The notes beneath the pieces were generated by a model, which made no database searches, was not told the DNA's origin, and worked only from the letters and a program-made list of their open reading frames with translations. Positions 8,353 through 16,881 of a stretch of DNA of 64,000 bases are shown one piece after another. The DNA is from Akkermansiaceae bacterium (lineage in GTDB: Bacteria > Verrucomicrobiota > Verrucomicrobiia > Verrucomicrobiales > Akkermansiaceae): assembly GCA_013041925.1 (NCBI GenBank), contig JABDRB010000001.1, positions 71,750 through 135,749 of the forward strand, in the 5' to 3' direction. Positions within the stretch are counted from its first letter, which is position 1. Every line of letters begins with the position of its first letter. The translations under genes were made by a program, and so were the position numbers.

Positions 8353-9585
8353 TTAGAACGACAGGCTGATCTCGGCAGATGCGCGAGTGATGTCAACCTG
8401 TGATCCATCGCCTTCGAGGTGCGCGGCCTTGAGCAGGAGCGTGGCATTGTCACAGATCTTACGGGTGGCAACGTAGTCAACTTCCCATCCGAGTTCGGTG
8501 CCACCGCTTTCGGTGCTGAAGTTGTGCACGGTCAGGGTGTGGTTGAAGCCAAGTGCCTTGGTGCCGACCCATGCAAAGTAATCGACGAGGCCGGCGGCTG
8601 GGGTGGTCAGGTAGGCATCGGCGAAGCCGTTGAACTTATGGTTGGTGCCGAGGGGCATCCGGAAGCTGTTGGATCCATCGCTGGTCATGACCTCGAAGCC
8701 TGCGCCGTAGTGGCAGACGTCTTGTTTGACCCCGATCTGGCCGCGGTAGTAATACTCCTGGTAGTCAGCCATGTTGTTTCCTGCGTCATTTTGGACGGCG
8801 GCGGTGAGCAGGTAGTTCAGGCTTCCCTTTTCCCCCTGAAGCTCGAGGCCGTAGGTGTCGGTGGAGTTGGCTGACGAGTTATCAAACTCGAGCAGGTAAG
8901 CAAATGCGCGCACGGTGTGGTCGTCAATCCCCGTGTATTCAGTGTGGATGAGGTGGCTTTCCCCAGACCAGTAGTCGAGCCCCTGTGCTGGCGTCTGGTC
9001 GCCGAAGATGCGGTTGACCTGATCGACGTAGGCGTAGGTAAACTTCAGGTGATCGATGGTGTTGTTTTCGACCACGACGGCATCGAATGTTTGGTCGTTT
9101 TGGCGCCAGCCGACAGCTCCGATGAAGCGTTGGTCAGCGAAGTTGATGTATTGGCGACCAACAGTGATGGTGGTATCGATGGCATCGATCTCGTAGGAGA
9201 GTTGGAGGCGATTGAGTTCCAAGTTATCGGGATCAGCGATGACGGCTCTGCCGTTGTTGGTAAACCCGGGGAAAGGGGTGTATTTGTCTTTGTCAGTCAG
9301 AATGACCGTGGTTTCACCCTCCGCGAGAAATTTGAAGCCGCTAATGGAGTCGGTTTTGATCCCGAAGCGAGCCCTGAGAGAGCCGACGTTGGCATCATCG
9401 TAGCCGTCGATGTCGGCAAACTCGTAGCGTAGGCGCGCCGTTCCAAAGAGATGGATGCTATCGAGAATGGAGCGACTGGCATCCGGTGCGGAGCAGCTTG
9501 GTGTGGTTGCGGGTCCTGCCACGCCTGAGAGGGTGGAGGCTGTGATCATGGCGAGAGCCAATGCGGTTTTATGTGGTGTGTTCAT
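8353..9585 (-). CDS. Outer-membrane porin-like beta-barrel protein
   Basis: 410 residues from ATG 9585, which gives a good signal peptide (MNTPHKTALALAMITASTLS then GVAGPA). An upstream in-frame ATG at 9639 lies inside the promoter and is rejected. After the signal, alternating-polarity strands run to a C-terminal aromatic (AEISLSF), the typical barrel ending. The blocks LFGTARLRYEFADIDGYDD and NRLQLSYEIDAIDTTITVGRQ resemble alginate-export/porin-type barrels. The gene has its own promoter and strong terminator, so it is monocistronic. It is divergent from an Fe-S Rrf2 regulator, which might control it. The solute is unknown. Confidence 0.8.
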   Translation of the reverse strand: MNTPHKTALALAMITASTLSGVAGPATTPSCSAPDASRSILDSIHLFGTARLRYEFADIDGYDDANVGSLRARFGIKTDSISGFKFLAEGETTVILTDKDKYTPFPGFTNNGRAVIADPDNLELNRLQLSYEIDAIDTTITVGRQYINFADQRFIGAVGWRQNDQTFDAVVVENNTIDHLKFTYAYVDQVNRIFGDQTPAQGLDYWSGESHLIHTEYTGIDDHTVRAFAYLLEFDNSSANSTDTYGLELQGEKGSLNYLLTAAVQNDAGNNMADYQEYYYRGQIGVKQDVCHYGAGFEVMTSDGSNSFRMPLGTNHKFNGFADAYLTTPAAGLVDYFAWVGTKALGFNHTLTVHNFSTESGGTELGWEVDYVATRKICDNATLLLKAAHLEGDGSQVDITRASAEISLSF

Positions 9586-9638
9586 GGTTGGTTGATGGAT
9601 GTGATAGCATGCAGAATGAAGCTGAAAAGAATGAAACA

Positions 9639-9667
9639 ATAATATTTCTTTATTTAGTTATTGCCAA
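9639..9667 (-). promoter_or_regulatory. Sigma-70-type promoter of the porin gene
   Basis: On the minus strand TTGGCA (9667-9662) is followed after exactly 17 bases by TATTAT (9644-9639), each close to the -35 and -10 consensus. The predicted start is around 9632, leaving a leader of about 47 bases before the ATG at 9585. The spacer is AT-rich. Confidence 0.7.
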
Positions 9668-9756
9668 TAAGAATGGACGTTGAATAGTTGGGCTATCGGG
9701 ATGTCCTACAACGATTTGTAGGGTCAGGCTCGTGCAAGACAAGAAAGGAAGGGACA

Positions 9757-10200
9757 GTGCAGATAGGAAAAACAGCGCAGAATGCGATCGCGGCGATGAG
9801 TTATCTGGCCGAGTGTTATCGAGATGAATTGGGACCCGTGAGTTCGCAGTCGGTCGCGGACGCTCGGGGTTTATCCAAGCCGCTGGCAGCGAAAATACTG
9901 ACCAAGTTATCGCAAATAGACATTGTCCGCGGGTCGACGGGCCCTGGTGGCGGCTATGAGTTGGCGAAGGATCCGGCTAACATCAGCTTACTGGAAGTCG
10001 TTTCCTGCTTTGAGTTACAAAACAAGGTGCTGACGTGTCCGTTTGGTGAAGACTGGTGTGGTAATCAGGCGCCGTGTCCATTACACGATGAGATTGTAAC
10101 CTTGATGGATGACCTTGAGCGGTTTTTGGTAGAGAATAATTTTGGTGGGTTTGCATCACCCAGTTGCTCGTCCAAGTGGGTGGATCAGGAAGACAAATAA
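9757..10200 (+). CDS. Rrf2-family transcriptional regulator with Fe-S ligands
   Basis: 147 residues from a GTG at 9757 preceded by AAAGGAAGGG, a strong ribosome-binding site; in-frame codons upstream encode no Rrf2 sequence. An N-terminal winged helix (VSSQSVADARGLSKPLAAKI, then TGPGGGYELA as the wing) identifies Rrf2. The effector region has C94, C101 and C107 plus H110 (LTCPFGEDWCGNQAPCPLH), matching the three-Cys-one-His pattern used by IscR to bind a [2Fe-2S] cluster, although the first spacing is one residue longer (six rather than five). It probably senses iron-sulfur status, NO or redox. Divergent from the porin gene. Confidence 0.87.
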   Translation: MQIGKTAQNAIAAMSYLAECYRDELGPVSSQSVADARGLSKPLAAKILTKLSQIDIVRGSTGPGGGYELAKDPANISLLEVVSCFELQNKVLTCPFGEDWCGNQAPCPLHDEIVTLMDDLERFLVENNFGGFASPSCSSKWVDQEDK

Positions 10201-10285
10201 ACATTTGTCTTGTCATGCGGGGTTGTCGGCCTTGAATACGGCAGTTGGACGTTAAATCACGTCCTATTCTAAACCTAAAAATACA

Positions 10286-10696
10286 ATGATAAAAGAATTC
10301 AGAGAATTCCTAATTAAAGGAAACGCGTTTGATATGGCAGTGGGCATCATCCTCGGTGGTGCCTTTGGTCTGGTCGTTAAATCCCTTGTCTCCAACATCA
10401 TGATGCCATTGATCGGTGGCCTCCTGAACCTTCCTGACTTTAGTCAGATGTATCATGCCATGGACGGTAAGGTTTATGAGACATTGGAAGCCGCGCAAAA
10501 AGCTGGCCCGACCGTGGCTCACGGTGTCTTTATCAACAATACCATCAACCTCGTGATTGTTGGTTTGGCTCTCTTTGTGATGGTCAAGTATATGGAAAAA
10601 GCCGCCAAGAAAAAGGAGGAGGAAGAAAAAGCACCCGCTGCTCCACCGAAACAGGAGGTATTACTGGAGGAAATCCGAGATTTACTGAAGAAGTAG
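10286..10696 (+). CDS. mscL: Large-conductance mechanosensitive channel
   Basis: 136 residues, the usual MscL length. The N-terminus MIKEFREFLIKGNAFDMAVG, followed by IILGGAFGLVVKSLVSNIMMPLIG, is the first membrane segment and pore constriction. The periplasmic loop is followed by TM2 (NLVIVGLALFVMVKYM) and a charged cytoplasmic helix (KKKEEEEKAPAAPP..LLEEIRDLLKK). It forms a homopentamer that releases osmolytes on hypo-osmotic shock. Monocistronic, ended by a hairpin at 10726-10750. Confidence 0.97.
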   Translation: MIKEFREFLIKGNAFDMAVGIILGGAFGLVVKSLVSNIMMPLIGGLLNLPDFSQMYHAMDGKVYETLEAAQKAGPTVAHGVFINNTINLVIVGLALFVMVKYMEKAAKKKEEEEKAPAAPPKQEVLLEEIRDLLKK

Positions 10697-10725
10697 TCTC
10701 AAATCCCATCCAAAATTTCGAGAGG

Positions 10726-10750
10726 CGGCCTGTTTGATCCAAACAGGCCG
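10726..10750. terminator. Hairpin between convergent mscL and membrane protein genes
   Basis: Arms CGGCCTGTTT and AAACAGGCCG form a perfect 10-bp stem around a five-base loop. It sits 30 bp past mscL and about 48 bp past the end of the opposite-strand gene. T-runs are weak on both sides, so bidirectional termination is likely but not certain. Confidence 0.65.
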
Positions 10751-10797
10751 TCTTGCATGATGGGTCCACGTCATCGAGCGTGAGTGAGATGCGGGTG

Positions 10798-11424
10798 TCA
10801 TGCTTGCGGGATATGCTGCGATGGGAGCTGTTGCCTGTTCCTTCTGAAGTTCAGAATGATCAAGGTGATGAAGGCGATCACGACCAGTGAGATCGAGATG
10901 AGAACGCCCTCTAACATCGTTGTGGCATAGGGGGTAAAAAAATCCTGGCCGAAGGAATCCTCCGAGAAGGTGCCGTTTGTGCCAAATCTTGAGATTGCGT
11001 TGATGCCGAGGAAAACGAGGACGATGGCGGCATAACCAAACCAAAAATCGGGGACAAAAAATAGACTGGATGGAGGATTACCAAGTGATGCAGCATCCTG
11101 CCCCACGAGTGGGATGAGTAGGGGAAGTGAGGCGAGTGAGATGATCATGCGGATTCGGGTGCCGAGCTTGATGGAGCGGCCGATCAGGCCGGTGTGGACT
11201 TTGCCATAAATCGAGGTGGAAGTCAGAAAGGCGTAGCCAAAAACAAAGGTGGCTATCCCACAAAGCATCGCGAGCACCGCTTGCGGGCTGTTGAACTGGA
11301 TGAGCGCGATACAAAAACTCGGCAGAGCGGTGAGTCCGCAGTGAAGTGACCAAAAGCGTAGCTGGCTGACAAAGGTGTTTGTCCTGCTGAGGGTTGGAGG
11401 GTGACCAATGGTCTGAGCTTGCAT
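10798..11424 (-). CDS. Unrecognised multi-pass membrane protein
   Basis: 208 residues with about five hydrophobic segments (including PSFCIALIQF, AVLAMLCGIATFVFGYAFL, MIISLASLPLLIPLV, GYAAIVLVFLGINAI and GVLISISLVVIAFITLIILNF) and a short basic C-terminal tail. No catalytic motif was recognised. It begins 3 bp after the stop of the octaheme cytochrome gene, so it is almost certainly co-transcribed with it and could be a membrane partner, but nothing in the sequence shows heme or quinone binding. Confidence 0.7.
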   Translation of the reverse strand: MQAQTIGHPPTLSRTNTFVSQLRFWSLHCGLTALPSFCIALIQFNSPQAVLAMLCGIATFVFGYAFLTSTSIYGKVHTGLIGRSIKLGTRIRMIISLASLPLLIPLVGQDAASLGNPPSSLFFVPDFWFGYAAIVLVFLGINAISRFGTNGTFSEDSFGQDFFTPYATTMLEGVLISISLVVIAFITLIILNFRRNRQQLPSQHIPQA

Positions 11425-11427
11425 GGA

Positions 11428-13722
11428 TTACGGGGTGTTCGGGTTCCCGATCTGGCGGAGAAGATTCAGTGCTGGTTGATAATTGCGGTCGATGCCGAGC
11501 ACGGTCCGGCAGGCCTCGAAGGCTGCCATCTTCTGCCCTTGGCGCAGGTGGAGTGTGGCGCGCGCATACGGGTAGTCAGGGGATTGCGGGTTAATTTCTT
11601 CGGCCCTGCGGAGAGCATCGATAGCGTTGATGACCTTATTTTGGCCCGCGAGCAGGAGACCGAGGTTATACCATGCGCGGTGGTGGCGTGGGTCGAGTTT
11701 GATGGCCTTGCGAAGCAGTAGCTCGGTTTGATCCTTTTGATCGAGTTCAGCATAGGTGAGCGCCATAAGATACGGGTAGCGCGCGTTATCGGGATCGAGG
11801 CTGACCGCTATCTTGAGCTGATCGAGTGCTTCCTTTGGTTTTTTAAGTTGCCCTAACAGTATGGCGTAATACTCGTGAGTGCCAGCGGATGTTTGATCGA
11901 GCGCGACGGCTTTTTTCATCCATTGTTCTGCTTCAAGGTAGTTGCCTGCCTCGGATTCAAGTTGGACCATGCGCATGGCGCCGGACGGTTGGTCGGAAGT
12001 GAATGCGATGCTGGTTTTAAGCTCGTCGAGGATCGCGGATTGTTCAGAGAGGTGGGTGCGCCATGTCCATGCTGCGGCCATACGGACCTCTTTGACGGGG
12101 TCTTGGAGCAGCGGTTCGATCCACGGGCCGTTGCCTTGGCTGAACTCGAGGATCATGCAGGCGGCGGAACGAACGATCGACTCCTTGTGGCTGACGCCAA
12201 CGCGGCCGAGGTACTGGACGCGTGGATCGGTGGCCCATGGTTGTAGAATTTGGATCAGCGAGGCTTGCCAGTAGGGGTTGGGTTCCTGGGCGTGGGCGGC
12301 GAGCAGGGCATCGACGCTGCCGGGTTGCCCATTGTAGGCGGAGGAAATGGCACGGGTGCGTGCGCGTTGACGCTGGCGCTCGGGGGTGTGCATTTTTTCA
12401 CCATACCATTCTTGAGTCCACTTGACCGCCCAGTCGGCATCTTGATCTGTATGGCATTTATTACAGGCATTGGGGATGCCGTGCTCCTTGGTCATCTGTG
12501 GGTCGGGAACATGGAACCCGTGGTCGCGGCGTGGGTCACGGCCCATGTAGGTGGTATTGGTCATGTGGCATTCGACACATGCGTTTCCTGTGCTATCGGC
12601 CTTGTGGTGGGTGTGGGTGGCGGGGTCGATGATGCTGGCACCATCGATCCGACCATTGGTGCCGCCGGCGTGGCAAGACATACACAGGGTGTTGTTTTCG
12701 AGTGGCAGCTTGAGTTGGGTGGTGTGTGGGTCATGGCAATCGGTGCAGCGCACGCCCTTGTGTCCCATGTTACTGATGCGCAGGGAGGTCCAGACGTAGT
12801 CCTCGTCGCGGATCTGCCCATCAGCGTAATACAGGTGGGGCAGGGTGGGAAGTTGGAGCTGATAGTGGTCGCCATACGTATCGCCGATATGAAAGTGGTC
12901 GTCAAACTCACCGCGTCGGCTGTGGCAGGTGGCGCAGTTATCGAAAATGCGGTCGGGGTGGTTTTTTTTGAGTGATTTGTGTTTGGCGACGTCGATGAGG
13001 CAGCCTGTTTTGGTATCGGCGTGTTCGGTGATATGTCCGTGGCACTGGGTGCAGCCAACGCCCATTTCGTTCCAGTGGGAGTCATAGGTATCGGATTTGA
13101 GATCATAATTTTTTCGATAGTCGGTCATGTGGCACCACGCGCACTGGGTGTTCCATGTCATGCCGCGGCCGGTCCAGTGGCCCCAGTCGAGCTCGGTGCG
13201 TCGGTCGCCGCTAAAGACATCGAACCATTCTTTTTTGGCGGGGTCCCATGCGGCGCTGGGTGTTTGCCATCGTCCACCGTTGGCAGAAACGAGGTACTGA
13301 ATGAGCGGTTTGATGCCGATGACCATGCCGGCGTGGTGTGATTTTTCGTTGGCGGTGACGGTCAGTGTATCTGCATCACGGGTGAACGACCAATTTTCGG
13401 ATGGGGTGGTGAATTTTTGGCCTGAGAATGGTTCGCTATCGAGTGCGAGATCAAGCCGTCGGTTCGCCTGCCCGTGGTCGGACGCTTGCCAGTGGTGGTG
13501 GATCTCCTTGTGGCATTCCTGACATCGTTGGGAAAGGGCATTTTGGCCGGGGAGTCGGGCGAGGCTCGCGTGAAGTTCGGGATGTGACCCGCCAGATGTC
13601 TGCTCTGTCGGCAGTGCGTCGGTCGAGCTATTGCCACCGCCATCGGGGCTCGGTTTTTGCTCATTGCAGCTGCAGATGGCGACGGCCAAAACGAGTGAAA
13701 GGATGCGTTGGATGGGAGGCAT
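11428..13722 (-). CDS. Octaheme c-type cytochrome lipoprotein with HEAT-like and TPR domains
   Basis: 764 residues. The N-terminus is a lipoprotein signal (SLVLAVAICSC). Eight CxxCH heme-binding motifs follow in order: CQECH, CAWCH, CTQCH, CATCH, CTDCH, CMSCH, CVECH, CNKCH, within roughly residues 65-430. The spacing of motifs 5-8, with DPH and HHK/HGF histidines between, is typical of NapC/cytochrome c554-like multiheme proteins and provides distal ligands. Residues 450-580 are helical, HEAT-like (QASLIQILQP, IVRSAACMILEF, VRMAAAWTW), and residues 600-760 are at least four TPR units (AWYNLGLLLAGQNKVINAI). It is exported and likely carries electrons in a larger complex. Flanked by a CPBP protease gene (10 bp) and a membrane protein gene (3 bp). 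Confidence 0.9.
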   Translation of the reverse strand: MPPIQRILSLVLAVAICSCNEQKPSPDGGGNSSTDALPTEQTSGGSHPELHASLARLPGQNALSQRCQECHKEIHHHWQASDHGQANRRLDLALDSEPFSGQKFTTPSENWSFTRDADTLTVTANEKSHHAGMVIGIKPLIQYLVSANGGRWQTPSAAWDPAKKEWFDVFSGDRRTELDWGHWTGRGMTWNTQCAWCHMTDYRKNYDLKSDTYDSHWNEMGVGCTQCHGHITEHADTKTGCLIDVAKHKSLKKNHPDRIFDNCATCHSRRGEFDDHFHIGDTYGDHYQLQLPTLPHLYYADGQIRDEDYVWTSLRISNMGHKGVRCTDCHDPHTTQLKLPLENNTLCMSCHAGGTNGRIDGASIIDPATHTHHKADSTGNACVECHMTNTTYMGRDPRRDHGFHVPDPQMTKEHGIPNACNKCHTDQDADWAVKWTQEWYGEKMHTPERQRQRARTRAISSAYNGQPGSVDALLAAHAQEPNPYWQASLIQILQPWATDPRVQYLGRVGVSHKESIVRSAACMILEFSQGNGPWIEPLLQDPVKEVRMAAAWTWRTHLSEQSAILDELKTSIAFTSDQPSGAMRMVQLESEAGNYLEAEQWMKKAVALDQTSAGTHEYYAILLGQLKKPKEALDQLKIAVSLDPDNARYPYLMALTYAELDQKDQTELLLRKAIKLDPRHHRAWYNLGLLLAGQNKVINAIDALRRAEEINPQSPDYPYARATLHLRQGQKMAAFEACRTVLGIDRNYQPALNLLRQIGNPNTP

Positions 13723-13732
13723 AGGTATCGAG

Positions 13733-14590
13733 TTACTGGTTTGGGATACGCATCTCGAGCATGACGAGGTTGGAGGCGTTGAAGAGGGCGTGGATGGAAA
13801 TAGGTGCCCATAGCGAGCCTGTCAGTTCGTAGGCTAGGGTGAGGATAAGCGCGAGCAGGAAAAGGGGAAGCAGCGCGTTGATGTTAAAATGCACCACGGC
13901 GAAGAGGAGCGACGAGAAAGCAGCGGCGAAAAAGCGGTCGGTGAATCGTTTGGTGGCCGCGTAGATGTAGCCACGGAAGACAATCTCCTCAACGAGTGGG
14001 GCGACGACGCACACACTCAAACCGATTAAAAGCCGAATGGTGCCGGCGCTGGTTTCTTTATAGATACGCACGGTTTCTTGTTCCTTGGAATCATCTCCGA
14101 AAATCTCTTTCAGGAAATCCATGTATCCGGAGTCTTCCACGATGAAGAAGAAGAGGTAGGTGAGGATCACCCCCATCGGGGCGATAACGATGAGGTAGCG
14201 GGCATTTTTCCATCGTAAGCCGAAGAACTCGACGATGTTCATGTTGCGGAACATGAGCAGAGCCATGACGATGATGCCGGGCACGATCTGTGAGATAATC
14301 TGTGCCGCAAGGATTGGTGGTGTGATTTTAATCTCCCTGACGGTGCCATCCGGGTTGAGCTCGGGCGGGGATTGGGCAGCGATCAGATAGGTGCCGTAGA
14401 TGGAGAGGAACAGTGCAATGCCTAGGAGGTCGGCGCGATTAAGAAATTCGGTCCGTATCTTTCCGTGCCGGTGCCCACTGAGGTGGGGTGCCTTTTTACG
14501 TATTTGCGCGTAGGCGGGGACGGCACATACCATGGCGACGACACATAGGATGAAGGTCGAGGTAAAAACGGCGTCTGAGGTCATAGGCAT
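13733..14590 (-). CDS. CPBP-family intramembrane metalloprotease
   Basis: 285 residues with about eight hydrophobic segments. The active-site signature PLVEEIVFRGYIYA (EExxxR) lies in a transmembrane helix, followed by SSLLFAVVHFNIN (FxxxH) and later HALFNASNL (HxxxN/B), the three motifs of CPBP/Abi glutamic-type or metallo-intramembrane proteases (Rce1-related). The family processes membrane proteins or confers bacteriocin self-immunity. It is the first gene of the operon with the octaheme cytochrome. The substrate is unknown. Confidence 0.88.
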   Translation of the reverse strand: MPMTSDAVFTSTFILCVVAMVCAVPAYAQIRKKAPHLSGHRHGKIRTEFLNRADLLGIALFLSIYGTYLIAAQSPPELNPDGTVREIKITPPILAAQIISQIVPGIIVMALLMFRNMNIVEFFGLRWKNARYLIVIAPMGVILTYLFFFIVEDSGYMDFLKEIFGDDSKEQETVRIYKETSAGTIRLLIGLSVCVVAPLVEEIVFRGYIYAATKRFTDRFFAAAFSSLLFAVVHFNINALLPLFLLALILTLAYELTGSLWAPISIHALFNASNLVMLEMRIPNQ

Positions 14591-14667
14591 CGGGTCGGCC
14601 AGCAGTGTAGGGAAATTGAGAAAAGTTTGAAGTTTGAAGTTTGGCAGTTTCTGTGTGTGATCGGGGC

Positions 14668-15426
14668 ATGTCAGAAACGATTAGCCACCGCTTGATTGAT
14701 GCGGCTCAGGAATTGATCGCAGAGCTTAAACCGCTGCGTTTTAAAGCTCCTGTCAGCCATGTCTATCTGCCCACGGAGTATGCCTGGGATAGGCACCGTG
14801 AGTATCTGGAGAGATTCGGGGGTGGCGCGGCTGCGGCAGGAGGCAAAAAACGTGTCTTGATGCTCGGCATGAACCCAGGGCCGTGGGGCATGGCTCAGAC
14901 GGGAGTGCCCTTTGGGGAAATTCCGGCCGTACGCGATTGGATGGGGATATCGGGTCCTGTGGATCGACCTGAAAACGAGCATCCGAAGCGTCCGATTGAG
15001 GGTTTTGATTGCACCCGCTCCGAGGTGAGTGGTCGGCGTCTCTGGGGGTTGTTTTCCAGCAAATTTCCGATGCCGGAAGCCTTTTTTGAGCGTCATTTTG
15101 TGGCTAATTATTGTCCCTTGGTCTGGATGGGAGAGACGGGGAAAAACATCACACCCGATAAGCTGCCAAAATCTGAGATGGAGCCCGTGGAGCGCGCATG
15201 CCGCAAGCATCTCGCCGCCGTGATTGCGGCAACCGAGCCAGAGTGGCTTATCGGTGTAGGTGCCTATGCGGAGAAAAAACTCATCGAGACGGTGCGTGAG
15301 TTCTTTCCCAATCAAGTAATTCGCACCGGTAAAATCCTCCATCCATCGCCCGCGTCACCTCTCGCTAATCGTGGTTGGGAACCCCAAGCCGAGAGGCAGC
15401 TGGTGGAGATGGGGGTGTGGCGATAA
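14668..15426 (+). CDS. SMUG1-type (family 3) uracil-DNA glycosylase
   Basis: 252 residues from ATG 14668; an in-frame ATG at 14641 adds nine residues. The catalytic water-binding motif MLGMNPGPWGMAQTGVPFGE is the SMUG1 signature (GMNPGPxGMAQTG), and the helix-penetrating loop motif is HPSPASPLANRGW. The enzyme excises uracil and 5-hydroxymethyluracil from DNA in base-excision repair. Bacterial SMUG1 proteins are known but scattered. Monocistronic and convergent with accC. Family call is strong because both motifs match. Confidence 0.92.
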   Translation: MSETISHRLIDAAQELIAELKPLRFKAPVSHVYLPTEYAWDRHREYLERFGGGAAAAGGKKRVLMLGMNPGPWGMAQTGVPFGEIPAVRDWMGISGPVDRPENEHPKRPIEGFDCTRSEVSGRRLWGLFSSKFPMPEAFFERHFVANYCPLVWMGETGKNITPDKLPKSEMEPVERACRKHLAAVIAATEPEWLIGVGAYAEKKLIETVREFFPNQVIRTGKILHPSPASPLANRGWEPQAERQLVEMGVWR

Positions 15427-15475
15427 GCCAGCGGCCGCCGTCCGCCCGGTGGGGCCGATCGGCCAGTGTGAGTTT

Positions 15476-16831
15476 TTAATACCCTTTTTCCTCGATGAAA
15501 TCGGCAACCCACTCGATGCCATACTCGCCGTTGATGAAGTCGGGGTGGTCGATGATTTCCTGTTGGAATGGGATGGTGGTTTTGACGCCTTCGATCTTAA
15601 ATTCGGAGAGGGCACGCTTCATCCGGTGGATGGCAATCTCGCGCGTGGCCGCGGTGACGATGAGCTTCGCGATCATCGAGTCGTAGTGCGGTGGCACGCT
15701 GTAACCCGAGTAAACGTGGGTATCCACCCGCACGCCTTTGCCGCCAGGTGTGTACCAGAGATTGATGGTTCCGGGGCTTGGGCAGAAATTATTGTAGGGG
15801 TCCTCGGCATTGATGCGGCACTCGATGGAATGGCCACGGGGCATGGCATTGAGGACGTGGTGCGACAGCGGCTCGCCGGCGGCGACACGGATTTGCTCCT
15901 TGATGAGTTCGCAGCCCATGACCTCTTCCGTCACGGGATGTTCCACCTGGATGCGCGTGTTCATCTCCATGAAGTAGAAATTTTCTGCCTTTTCATCGAC
16001 GAGGTATTCGATGGTGCCTGCATTTTCGTATCCGATGGAGGAGATCAGGCTGACTGACGCCTCGGCCATACGTTGGCGGAGGTCGACGGAAATGAGAGGA
16101 GACGGGCACTCCTCGATGATTTTCTGGTTGCGACGCTGCATCGAGCAGTCGCGCTCACCGAGCTGGACGAAGTTTCCGTGGGTATCACCGATGACCTGAA
16201 TCTCGATGTGGTGCGGCTTCAGCACGAGCTTCTCCAGATAGCAGTCGCCATTGCTAAAACAGGCGATTGCCTCTTGGCTCGCCTGGTTATACATCTCAAT
16301 GAATTCGTCCTCGCTAGCGCATGGGCGCATGCCGCGGCCACCCCCACCGGCGGTGGCTTTGATCATGACGGGGAAACCGATTTCTTTGGCGAGTTCCAGC
16401 CCGTGTTCGGCGGATTTGAGCATGCCATCGGACCCTGGGGTGACGGGGACGCCATTGGCCACGGCGGTGGCGCGGGCGGTGTTTTTGTCACCCATTTTAC
16501 GGATCACGTCGGCGGACGGTCCAATAAACTTGATGTTGCAGCTGTCGCAGATTTCGACGAAGCGTGCATTTTCTGAAAGGAACCCATACCCTGGATGGAT
16601 GGCGTCGGCTCCTGTGATTTCAGCCGCGGCTATGATGCGGTCGGGCTTCAGATAGCTATCTTTACTCGGACCCGGGCCGATGCAGACGGCTTCGTCAGCA
16701 AGCTGGACGTGCATGGAATCGACGTCAGCCTCTGAGTAGACGGCGACGGATTCGACACCGAGTTCACGGCAGGCGCGGATGATACGGAGGGCAATTTCGC
16801 CCCGGTTGGCGACAAGAACTTTGTTAAACAT
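15476..16831 (-). CDS. accC: Acetyl-CoA carboxylase, biotin carboxylase subunit
   Basis: 451 residues, the normal length. The N-terminus MFNKVLVANRGEIALRIIRA and HPGYGFLSENARF are diagnostic. The ATP-grasp glycine loop is KATAGGGGRGMR, and the catalytic region includes ERDCSMQRRNQKIIEE and MNTRIQVEHPVTE. It carboxylates biotin on BCCP with bicarbonate and ATP, the first step of malonyl-CoA synthesis. The C-terminal end (GIEWVADFIEEKGY) is complete. Second gene of the accB-accC pair, 50 bp after accB. Confidence 0.97.
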   Translation of the reverse strand: MFNKVLVANRGEIALRIIRACRELGVESVAVYSEADVDSMHVQLADEAVCIGPGPSKDSYLKPDRIIAAAEITGADAIHPGYGFLSENARFVEICDSCNIKFIGPSADVIRKMGDKNTARATAVANGVPVTPGSDGMLKSAEHGLELAKEIGFPVMIKATAGGGGRGMRPCASEDEFIEMYNQASQEAIACFSNGDCYLEKLVLKPHHIEIQVIGDTHGNFVQLGERDCSMQRRNQKIIEECPSPLISVDLRQRMAEASVSLISSIGYENAGTIEYLVDEKAENFYFMEMNTRIQVEHPVTEEVMGCELIKEQIRVAAGEPLSHHVLNAMPRGHSIECRINAEDPYNNFCPSPGTINLWYTPGGKGVRVDTHVYSGYSVPPHYDSMIAKLIVTAATREIAIHRMKRALSEFKIEGVKTTIPFQQEIIDHPDFINGEYGIEWVADFIEEKGY

Positions 16832-16881
16832 GAATCAAAGGGAAATGGGCTAAGCGACAAGAAATCGGGCCTAAAAAGCCG

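Noticed and set aside
8917-9432. Long + strand open frame opposite the porin
   Set aside because: Antisense to a gene with clear signal peptide, promoter and terminator.
12250-12975. 241-residue + strand open frame opposite the octaheme gene
   Set aside because: Val/Gly-rich shadow of the GC-rich CxxCH gene on the other strand.
14624-14644. AGTTTGA-type triple repeat before the SMUG1 gene
   Set aside because: Only about three seven-base units; too short to interpret beyond chance slippage.
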